DNA of 5,872 bases. Source: Raineyella sp964402325. GTDB lineage: Bacteria; Actinomycetota; Actinomycetes; Propionibacteriales; Propionibacteriaceae. The notes beneath the pieces were generated by a model. It searched no databases, was not told the DNA's origin, and saw only the letters and a program-made list of their open reading frames with translations. The stretch lies in the NCBI GenBank assembly GCA_964402325.1, contig CAYOBI010000118.1:1-5872 (forward strand). Reading direction: 5' to 3'. The position numbers and the translations under genes were made by a program. Each line of letters starts with the position of its first letter. Position 1 is the stretch's first letter. Below, piece after piece: positions 1 to 5,098 of this stretch.

Positions 1-621
1 CTCCAGACCCATCTCGGCGGCGATCTCGGCCAGCTCGGGCTCGCGTCCCAGGGCACGCTCGAGCGTGCGGCGGACGGCCCCGACCTGGTTGACCTGCTCG
101 GCCACGTGGACCGGCAGCCGGACGATCCGGCCCTGCTGGGCGATGCCGCGGGAGATCGACTGGCGTACCCACCAGGTGGCGTACGTCGAGAACTTGAATC
201 CCTTGGCGTAGTCGAACTTCTCGACCGCCCTGATCAGGCCCGTGTTGCCCTCCTGCACGAGGTCGAGCAGCGGCATCTGGCCGCGGCCGTACTTCCGGGC
301 GACCGAGACGACCAGGCGCAGGTTGGCCTGGACGAACCGCTGCATGGCCTCCTCGCCCTCGGCGACGAGGAACTCGAGCTCCTCGACGCTCGGGCGCCGC
401 AGCGTCAGGCCGTCGCGTTCCGCGACAGCGGCCCGGCGGTCCGCCATGGTGACGTCTCCGGACAGAACATGCTCGGCGTAGAGACCGAGTTCTATCTTCT
501 TCGCGAGGGCGACTTCCTCTTCGGCGCTCAGCAGCGGGGTCTTGGCGATGCCGTCGAGGTAGAGTCCGACCGCATCCTTGCCGTCGATGCCATCACTGGT
601 GCGTGTGCGCGTCGTAGCCAC
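1..621 (-). CDS. Group 2 (primary-like) sigma-70 factor, N-terminal part, cut by window edge
   Basis: RNA polymerase sigma subunit of the RpoD/SigB/Hrd type; it directs core polymerase to promoters. The 207 visible codons hold region 1.2 (about residues 15-48, including GLYLDGIAKTPLL), region 2 (about 88-167, with LLDLVQEGN, AVEKFDY at 132-138 and FSTYATWW at 144-151) and the start of region 3 (LPVHVAEQVNQ from 169). Late region 3 and region 4 lie beyond the left edge. There is no region 1.1 or Lys-rich tail, so it is an alternative rather than the principal factor. The GTG start at 621 has a GGAAAGGGG ribosome site 7 bases upstream, and an in-frame TAG lies 8 codons upstream. Region 2.4 departs from the usual ITR/DQ pattern (SISRGIAQQGR, 155-165). 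It resembles mycobacterial SigB and streptomycete HrdD/HrdA in domain plan; I cannot assign an orthologue. The upstream ECF-type promoter suggests stress induction. Confidence 0.93.
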   Translation of the reverse strand, partial: MATTRTRTSDGIDGKDAVGLYLDGIAKTPLLSAEEEVALAKKIELGLYAEHVLSGDVTMADRRAAVAERDGLTLRRPSVEELEFLVAEGEEAMQRFVQANLRLVVSVARKYGRGQMPLLDLVQEGNTGLIRAVEKFDYAKGFKFSTYATWWVRQSISRGIAQQGRIVRLPVHVAEQVNQVGAVRRTLERALGREPELAEIAAEMGLE

Positions 622-654
622 AGGGGGGCCCCTTTCCGTTACCTACGGACATTC

Positions 655-682
655 AACGTCCCTCAGCGTGGAATTCATTCCC
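655..682 (-). promoter_or_regulatory. ECF (SigR/SigE/SigH-type) promoter for the left sigma gene
   Basis: On the minus strand GGGAAT (682-677) is followed after 18 bases by CGTTG (658-654), which equals GGAAT-N19-GTT. This matches the known consensus of Streptomyces SigR promoters (GGAAT-N18/19-GTT) and closely resembles mycobacterial SigH/SigE promoters (GGAAC...GTT). Transcription would start near 646-649, giving a leader of about 25-28 bases that contains the GGAAAGGGG ribosome site. Streptomyces hrdD and mycobacterial sigB, group 2 sigma genes, are both known targets of such ECF factors, so the placement makes sense. The motif is seen in the sequence; the identity of the controlling sigma is inferred. 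Confidence 0.7.
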
Positions 683-688
683 GAAGGC

Positions 689-732
689 ACCCTGAGCCGA
701 CCCTGATATGGGTCTGTGAGTGGTCAGGGTCG
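689..732. promoter_or_regulatory. Three-copy ACCCTGA box cluster with 9-bp inverted repeat (operator or hairpin)
   Basis: ACCCTGA occurs at 689-695 and 700-706 (11 bp apart, about one helical turn, same orientation) and inverted as TCAGGGT at 724-730. The second and third copies extend to a perfect 9-bp inverted repeat, CGACCCTGA (698-706) and TCAGGGTCG (724-732), with a 17-base loop. A smaller alternative hairpin, GACCC (699-703) with GGGTC (710-714), competes for the same arm. The cluster ends 6 bp upstream of the -35 element of the sigma promoter and begins 28 bp after the peptidase stop. It could be a binding site for a regulator of the sigma gene or a terminator for the peptidase transcript; no U-tract follows the hairpin, which argues against a classical terminator. 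Confidence 0.45.
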
Positions 733-755
733 CCCCGTCGACGACGTCCAGGGGT

Positions 756-769
756 GGGGCCTACGCCCC
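756..769 (-). terminator. Small GC hairpin across the peptidase stop codon (weak terminator candidate)
   Basis: On the minus strand GGGGC-GTAG-GCCCC forms a 5-bp, all-GC stem whose loop contains the TAG stop of the peptidase. It has no U-tract. Actinobacteria do use U-less hairpins, but a hairpin overlapping the stop would be unfolded by ribosomes, so this is a weak candidate. Confidence 0.2.
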
Positions 770-2980
770 GACGACGGTGATCACCCAGGCCAGCTCCCGG
801 GCCCGCTCCGCCCAGCCCTCGTAGCGGCCGGACACCCCGCCGTGGCCGGCCTCCATCTCCACCCGCAGCAGGATGTCGGTGTCCGCGTTCGTGGCCGTGT
901 GGCGCAGCGCCGCCACCCACTTCGCCGGCTCCACGTACGACACCCGGGTGTCGTGCAGGCCGCTGGTGGCGAGGATCCTCGGGTAGCGCCGGGCGGCAAC
1001 GTTCTCGTAGGGGGAGTAGCCGGCCATGCAGTCGTAGACGGCCGGGTCGGTGAGCGGGTCGCCCCACTCGTCCCACTCCGTCACCGTCAGCGGCAGCTCC
1101 GGCTTGAGGATCGTGGTCAGCGGGTCGACGAACGGCACCTCGGCCAGGATGCCCGCGAACGCCTCGGGGGCCAGGTTGGCGACGGCCCCCATCAGCAGCC
1201 CGCCGGCGCTGCCGCCCTCGGCGACGAGTCGCTCCGGCCGGGTGCAGCCCGCCTCGACCAGGCGTTGGGCACAGGCGACGAAGTCGGTGAACGTGTGGAC
1301 CTTGTGCAGCAGCCGGCCGTCGTCGTACCAGGTCCGGCCGAGCTCGCCGCCTCCGCGGACGTGGGCCAGGGCGACGACGAAACCGCGGTCGAGCAGGGAC
1401 AGCCGGGAGATGCTGAACTCCGGGTCGATGCTGATCTCGTACGCCCCGTAGCCGTAGAGCAGGGCGGGGGCGGTGCCGTCGAGGGGGACGTCGGCGCGGT
1501 GCACGACCGACATCGGCACCCGGGTGCCGTCGTCCGCCGTCGCCCACAGCCGGGTCTGGACGTAGTCCTCCCGGCGGAACGGGCCGTGCTCGGGGTGGTC
1601 CAGGACCGGCGTGCGGCGCAGCACGTGCGCCGGACGGTCGGCCAGGGCGCCGTCGTCGGTGAGGTCGATCTCCACCACCGTCTGCGGGTCGACCAGGGAG
1701 GTGAAGATCGCCCGGAGCCGGGCCGGATGCAGCTCGGGCAACGACATGGCGTGCACGGTGGTCGGCCCGGCGACCGCCTCCGCGGCCAGCGCCGCGGCGA
1801 CCGAGCGCCCGGGCAGGTCGCCCGCCGAAGCCGCATCATCCCGCGGCCATCCGTCGGTCGGCACGACGTACGCGTCGAGGGCGCCGCCGTGGCGCAGGTG
1901 CACGACCTGGTGGGTGGCGTACGCGTCCACCCCGAGGATCCGCACACCGGGGCAGGGTCGGACGACCGGGGTCCAGTCCGCCAGGGTCCGGGCGGTGAAC
2001 GGGGCGGTGGCGACGGCGAAGTCGACCGCCCGCTCCCCGGCCAGGGTCGCGTTGTGGGTGATCCAGAGCAGGTCCGGGCCGACCTCCACGTCGTACTCGA
2101 GCTGGGGGGTCCGGGGCAGCACCACGTGCGGCGCAGCGTGCGGGTCGGTGGCCGGCAGCAGGGCGCACTCGGTGCTGTCCTTGCTGGCGGCGGCGATCAG
2201 CACCCAGCGGCGGTCCCGGGAGACGTCCACCGACAGCCAGAACTTCTCGTCCGGCTCGTCCCACACGACCCGGTCGTCGGCGGCGTCGGTGCCGAGCTCG
2301 TGCACCAGGGCCCGGAAGGGCCGCCAGGCCTCGTCGCAGCGGGTGTAGACCAGTGCGTCGTTGCCGGCCCACACTCCGCCCCAGGCGGTGTCCGGCAGCT
2401 CGTCGGGCAGGTCGGTGCCGGCGGCGAGGTCGCGGAACCGGACGCTGAACCGCTCGTCGCCGGTGGTGTCCTCCGACCAGGCCAGCAGTCTGCCGTCGGG
2501 GGAGACCTCGGCCAGGCCCAGTTGGTAGAAGTCGAGCCCCTCGGCCCTGGCGTTCAGGTCGAGCAGGACCTCCTCCTCGTCCGGCGCGTCGGCCGGGCGG
2601 GGCGGCAGCTCGTCCGGCCCGGCCGAGGTGCGCAGCCGCACCTGCACCGGGTAGCTGTCACCCTCGACGATCCGCTGGTAGTACCAGTACGCCACCGGGC
2701 CCTGCGTCGTGTCGTGCACGACCCGGACCGGCACGCTGAGGTCGGTCTGCTGGGTCCGGGCGGCGATGTCGGCGACGATCGAGCGGCGCAGCGGCTCCTG
2801 GTCGGCCGTGCAGGCCTCGAACCAGTCGTTCTCCGCCCGCAGGTAGGCCGTCACCGCCGGGTCGTCGTCGCGCAGCCACTCGTACGGGTCGAGGAAGGTG
2901 CGGCCGTGGTGGGTGCGCTCGCGGGGGAGGCGCGCGGCGCGCGGGGCGCCGCTCGGACGGGTGTCAGCGGAGTCGAACAC
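761..2980 (-). CDS. ptrB: Oligopeptidase B (protease II), S9A prolyl oligopeptidase family
   Basis: Serine peptidase that cuts short peptides, in this family after Arg/Lys. The protein has 739 residues, somewhat longer than the roughly 690 of E. coli OpdB, with no signal peptide, so it is cytosolic. An N-terminal segment with DPYEWLRD (31-38) leads into the seven-bladed propeller (about 75-440), followed by the alpha/beta hydrolase domain. The triad is visible: Ser591 in EGGSAGG, Asp677 in LHDTRVSY and His713 in EAGHGGVSGRYE. The spacing (86 and 36 residues) is nearly that of E. coli OpdB. YGYGAYE is at 509-515 and HVRGGGELGRTWY follows. The acidic subsites of OpdB are kept as Glu635/Asp637 (S1) and Asp519/Glu521 (S2), supporting basic-residue specificity. 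The GTG start at 2980 has a close GGTGGAG and no plausible alternative start before the conserved N-terminus. It diverges from the ligase gene. Confidence 0.92.
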   Translation of the reverse strand: MFDSADTRPSGAPRAARLPRERTHHGRTFLDPYEWLRDDDPAVTAYLRAENDWFEACTADQEPLRRSIVADIAARTQQTDLSVPVRVVHDTTQGPVAYWYYQRIVEGDSYPVQVRLRTSAGPDELPPRPADAPDEEEVLLDLNARAEGLDFYQLGLAEVSPDGRLLAWSEDTTGDERFSVRFRDLAAGTDLPDELPDTAWGGVWAGNDALVYTRCDEAWRPFRALVHELGTDAADDRVVWDEPDEKFWLSVDVSRDRRWVLIAAASKDSTECALLPATDPHAAPHVVLPRTPQLEYDVEVGPDLLWITHNATLAGERAVDFAVATAPFTARTLADWTPVVRPCPGVRILGVDAYATHQVVHLRHGGALDAYVVPTDGWPRDDAASAGDLPGRSVAAALAAEAVAGPTTVHAMSLPELHPARLRAIFTSLVDPQTVVEIDLTDDGALADRPAHVLRRTPVLDHPEHGPFRREDYVQTRLWATADDGTRVPMSVVHRADVPLDGTAPALLYGYGAYEISIDPEFSISRLSLLDRGFVVALAHVRGGGELGRTWYDDGRLLHKVHTFTDFVACAQRLVEAGCTRPERLVAEGGSAGGLLMGAVANLAPEAFAGILAEVPFVDPLTTILKPELPLTVTEWDEWGDPLTDPAVYDCMAGYSPYENVAARRYPRILATSGLHDTRVSYVEPAKWVAALRHTATNADTDILLRVEMEAGHGGVSGRYEGWAERARELAWVITVVGA

Positions 2981-2986
2981 GGCTCC

Positions 2987-3016
2987 ACCCTAGGGCCCGC
3001 CGGGAGCCGCTGTGAC
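2987..3016 (-). promoter_or_regulatory. Candidate housekeeping promoter for the peptidase gene, probably leaderless
   Basis: On the minus strand GTCACA (3016-3011, 4 of 6 to TTGACA) is 18 bases from TAGGGT (2992-2987, fits TANNNT). A start 6-7 bases after the -10 would fall on or next to the GTG at 2980, so the transcript would have little or no leader. Leaderless mRNAs are common in actinobacteria. The call rests only on motif fit and spacing. Confidence 0.4.
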
Positions 3017-3025
3017 GGCCACCGC

Positions 3026-3053
3026 TTTGCGTTGTGGCCCGTTGGCCCAGAAT
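3026..3053 (+). promoter_or_regulatory. Candidate promoter for the ligase gene, near-leaderless
   Basis: CAGAAT (3048-3053, 4 of 6 to TATAAT) lies 16 bases after TTTGCG (3026-3031, a weak -35). Transcription would begin near 3060, leaving about 3 bases before the ATG at 3063. The only ribosome-site-like sequence, GGAG at 3057-3060, is 2 bases from the ATG and too close to work normally, which agrees with a leaderless start. Confidence 0.4.
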
Positions 3054-3062
3054 GATGGAGTC

Positions 3063-4556
3063 ATGGGAGTCGAAGTCGAGATCCGTACGTTCGACCGTCG
3101 TGACCGCACCCGCTACCGGCGCAAGGTGAGCCGGGACGTCGCGGTGCTCGGCCGTCTCCTCGAGGAGGTCGAGTTCGTCACCGAGCCCAAGCTCGCCGGG
3201 CTGGAGGTCGAGCTCAACCTGGTCGACGAGCGGATGCGCCCGGCGATGGTGAACGAGCGGGTGCTCGGCGCGATCGACGACGGGGACTTCACCACCGAGC
3301 TGGGCCGGTTCAACATCGAGCTGAACGTCGAGCCCCGGTCGCTGGGCCCGAACGGGCTGAGCTCGTTCGAGCAGGCCGTGTCGCAGGTCCTGGCCCGGGC
3401 CCAGCAGCGGGTGGACGCCGCCGGGCTGCCGGGTCGCCCGTCGATCGTGATGATCGGTACGCTGCCGACGCTGGAGCCACGCCACCTCGACATCGCGAAC
3501 ATCTCCGGCGGCGGGCGCTACTTGTTGCTGAACGACCAGATCCTGGAGTCGCGCCAGGAGAACCTGGTGATCGACATCCGGGGCGCCGAGCACCTGTCGA
3601 TCGAGTCGGACTCGATCATGCCGGAGGCGGCCTGCACCTCGACCCAGGTGCACCTGCAGGTGAGTCCGGAGGAGTTCGCCGCGCACTGGAACGCTGCCCA
3701 GGCGATCGCCGGGGTCCAGCTCGTGGTCGGCGCGAACTCGCCCTTCCTGTTCGGCCGTCACCTGGTCGCCGAGACCCGGGTCCCGCTGTTCGAGCAGAGC
3801 ACCGACACCCGCAGCGCCGAGCTCGTCGCCCAGGGCGTACGCCCCCGGGTGTGGTTCGGGGAGCGCTGGGTCGACTCGATCTTCGACCTGTTCGACGAGA
3901 ATCGGCGCTACTTCCCGGCGCTGCTGCCGATCACCGGGCCGGAGGACCCGGAGGCCGAGCTGGAGGCGGGCCGGGTGCCGCGGCTGCCCGAGCTCAGCCT
4001 GCACAACGGTACGATCTACCGGTGGAACCGGCCGATCTTCTCCGCCCCGGACGGCCGCCCGCACCTGCGGGTGGAGAACCGGGTGCTGCCGGGCGGGCCC
4101 ACGGTCGTCGACACGGTCGCCAACATCGCCTTCTTCGCGGGGCTGGTGCACGCACTGGCCCACCAGGACGTCCCGGTCTGGTCGGCGATGTCGTTCCGCG
4201 CGGCCGAGGACAACTTCCGTACCGCGGTGCGCGCCGGCATCGGCGCCGAGCAGTACTGGCCCGGGGTGGGCCAAGTGCCGGGGCGTGAACTGGTGGTCCG
4301 GACCCTGCTCCCGCTGGCGGCCGACGGTCTCGCCGACCGTGGCGTGGCGGGGGAGGAGATCGACCGGCTGCTCGGCATCGTGGAGCGCCGCTGCGTCCTC
4401 GGGCGGAACGGGTCGAGCTGGCAGGTCGCCGAGGTCGCCGCCCGCGAGGCGGACGGACTCGACCGGAGGGCCGCCCTGAGGGATATGCTCGCCTCGTACG
4501 TCGACCTGATGAGGTCGAACGTCCCCGCCCACGAGTGGCCAGTGTCGTCCAGATGA
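3063..4556 (+). CDS. Glutamate-cysteine ligase family (GCS2) carboxylate-amine ligase
   Basis: ATP-dependent carboxylate-amine ligase of the GCS2 family (Pfam PF04107; YbdK/EgtA relatives). Known members join glutamate to cysteine or a similar amine through an acyl-phosphate in a glutamine-synthetase-like fold. The protein has 497 residues. Features seen: a basic N-terminal stretch (8-35); GLEVELNLVD (46-55) with the first conserved acidic pair; TTELGRFNIELNVEPR (77-92) with Glu79, Glu86 and Glu90; TSTQVHLQV (192-200) with His197; and HLRVENRVLPGG (334-345) followed by VDTVAN (349-354), giving Arg336, Glu338 and Asn354 for the metal/ATP site. The active site looks intact. It is longer than YbdK (about 370) because of the N-terminal extension and a C-terminal helical region. 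The ATG at 3063 is preferred over the in-frame GTG at 3012, because the latter would overlap both promoters and adds unconserved-looking residues. The real substrate is unknown; actinomycetes mainly make mycothiol rather than glutathione. Confidence 0.87.
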   Translation: MGVEVEIRTFDRRDRTRYRRKVSRDVAVLGRLLEEVEFVTEPKLAGLEVELNLVDERMRPAMVNERVLGAIDDGDFTTELGRFNIELNVEPRSLGPNGLSSFEQAVSQVLARAQQRVDAAGLPGRPSIVMIGTLPTLEPRHLDIANISGGGRYLLLNDQILESRQENLVIDIRGAEHLSIESDSIMPEAACTSTQVHLQVSPEEFAAHWNAAQAIAGVQLVVGANSPFLFGRHLVAETRVPLFEQSTDTRSAELVAQGVRPRVWFGERWVDSIFDLFDENRRYFPALLPITGPEDPEAELEAGRVPRLPELSLHNGTIYRWNRPIFSAPDGRPHLRVENRVLPGGPTVVDTVANIAFFAGLVHALAHQDVPVWSAMSFRAAEDNFRTAVRAGIGAEQYWPGVGQVPGRELVVRTLLPLAADGLADRGVAGEEIDRLLGIVERRCVLGRNGSSWQVAEVAAREADGLDRRAALRDMLASYVDLMRSNVPAHEWPVSSR

Positions 4557-4562
4557 TTCGAG

Positions 4563-4583
4563 GCGGCGTCCGGGGAACGCCGC
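4563..4583 (+). terminator. GC-rich hairpin between ligase and USP-like gene
   Basis: GCGGCGT (4563-4569) and ACGCCGC (4577-4583) form a perfect 7-bp stem with the 7-base loop CCGGGGA. It starts 6 bases after the ligase stop and ends 11 bases before the ribosome site of the next gene. No U-tract follows. It could be a U-less actinobacterial terminator or a 3'-end stabiliser, or an element that lowers read-through into the next gene. Confidence 0.45.
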
Positions 4584-4594
4584 GCAGCGAGCAT

Positions 4595-4599
4595 GGAGG
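4595..4599 (+). promoter_or_regulatory. Ribosome binding site that fixes the USP-like start
   Basis: GGAGG is followed by 9 bases and then the GTG at 4609. The ATG that overlaps this site (4593) is in another frame and gives no conserved product, so the site decides for GTG 4609 as the start of the USP-like protein. Confidence 0.65.
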
Positions 4600-4608
4600 C
4601 CGTTCAGC

Positions 4609-4977
4609 GTGTGTACCGTCGTGGCTCATTCGTCGTCCGATGAAGGTCGTGCAGCCCTGACCCATGGGGTCGACAAGGCCCGGCGCGATCGGACCGTCCT
4701 GCACGTGGTGAGTCGTGAACCCGCGGTCCCCGACGACGTCCTCGGCCTGTTGGAGGGCCTGACCTGGGAATGGGAACAGTGCGGGGCGGGCGACGACTTC
4801 GCCGACCGGCTGCTCCGCGCCGCCTGTCCGGCCGAGGAGTCCGAGGACTGTGGAGCGCCCGCCATTGTGATCGGTCTGCGACGGCGCACCGCCGAGGGCC
4901 GGTTGCTCCTGGGGCACACCGCCGAACGGGTGCTGCTGGAGTCGCCCTGCCCGGTCGTCACCGTCAAGTGCGGTTGA
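4609..4977 (+). CDS. Small universal stress protein (Usp)-like protein, degenerate nucleotide site
   Basis: The 122-residue product resembles the universal stress protein fold (Pfam PF00582). It has an N-terminal strand and helix (TVVAHSSSDEGRAAL, 3-17), a second strand (RTVLHVVS, 28-35), and the typical closing strand-helix-strand IVIGLRRR...LLLGHTAERVLLESPCPVVTV (86-119). Usp domains usually have about 140-150 residues; here the middle is shortened. The ATP motif G-x2-G-x9-G-(S/T) reads G89-x2-Arg92-x9-G102-His103, and the N-terminal Asp that contacts adenine in ATP-binding members is Ser8. It probably does not bind ATP in the known way. It follows the ligase by 52 bases on the same strand, with a hairpin between, so co-transcription is possible but uncertain. 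It precedes sigA. The function is unknown beyond the family likeness. Confidence 0.75.
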   Translation: MCTVVAHSSSDEGRAALTHGVDKARRDRTVLHVVSREPAVPDDVLGLLEGLTWEWEQCGAGDDFADRLLRAACPAEESEDCGAPAIVIGLRRRTAEGRLLLGHTAERVLLESPCPVVTVKCG

Positions 4978-4990
4978 GGTCCCGTTTCCA

Positions 4991-5021
4991 TTAGGACCGG
5001 TTTGCCCAGCCGTGTCACAAT
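4991..5021 (+). promoter_or_regulatory. Candidate promoter in the sigA leader region
   Basis: CACAAT (5016-5021), preceded by TG one base upstream (5013-5014, extended -10 style), is the best -10-like sequence between the USP-like gene and sigA. TTAGGA (4991-4996) 19 bases upstream is a poor -35. The start would be near 5028, giving a leader of about 70 bases. The near-repeats GACCGGTTTG (4995-5004) and GACCGGTCTG (5042-5051) lie on either side of the -10. No SigR-type GGAAT...GTT pair is seen in this gap, unlike the left sigma gene. Confidence 0.3.
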
Positions 5022-5098
5022 GGCCTGCAGGTCTGCGCATCGACCGGTCTGGTTCTGCGCGCCCGTGTTCTCCGTGACACCGAGCAGAGAGGTTGTCT

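Noticed and set aside
106..780. Plus-strand open frame opposite the left sigma gene
   Set aside because: Antisense shadow; the minus frame carries unmistakable sigma-70 region 1.2 and 2 motifs.
716..3055. A 779-codon open frame on the plus strand, antisense to the peptidase gene
   Set aside because: It mirrors the oligopeptidase B gene, is rich in Gly/Arg/Val/Asp runs, shows no domain and overlaps a gene with an intact catalytic triad. High GC suppresses stop codons on the opposite strand.
3012..3062. GTG at 3012 as the ligase start (17 extra residues)
   Set aside because: It would place the start inside the putative -35 of the peptidase promoter and upstream of the ligase -10, with no ribosome site; ATG 3063 begins a more plausible N-terminus.
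2964..4532. A 522-codon open frame on the minus strand, antisense to the ligase gene
   Set aside because: Same GC artefact; low-complexity His/Gln/Arg/Pro/Val composition and full overlap with the motif-bearing GCS2 gene.
4765..4790. GGGAAT inside the USP-like gene as a second SigR-type promoter for sigA
   Set aside because: No GTT at 18-19 bases downstream, and it lies more than 300 bases from the sigA start.
4978..4998. GGTCC/GGACC hairpin after the USP-like stop as a terminator
   Set aside because: Only 5 bp of stem with an 11-base loop and no U-tract; too weak to call.
5012..5080. GTGTCAC (5012-5018) and GTGACAC (5074-5080) inverted pair in the sigA leader
   Set aside because: A 7-bp pair separated by 55 bases in a 120-base region is expected by chance at a fair rate, and there is no extension of the match.
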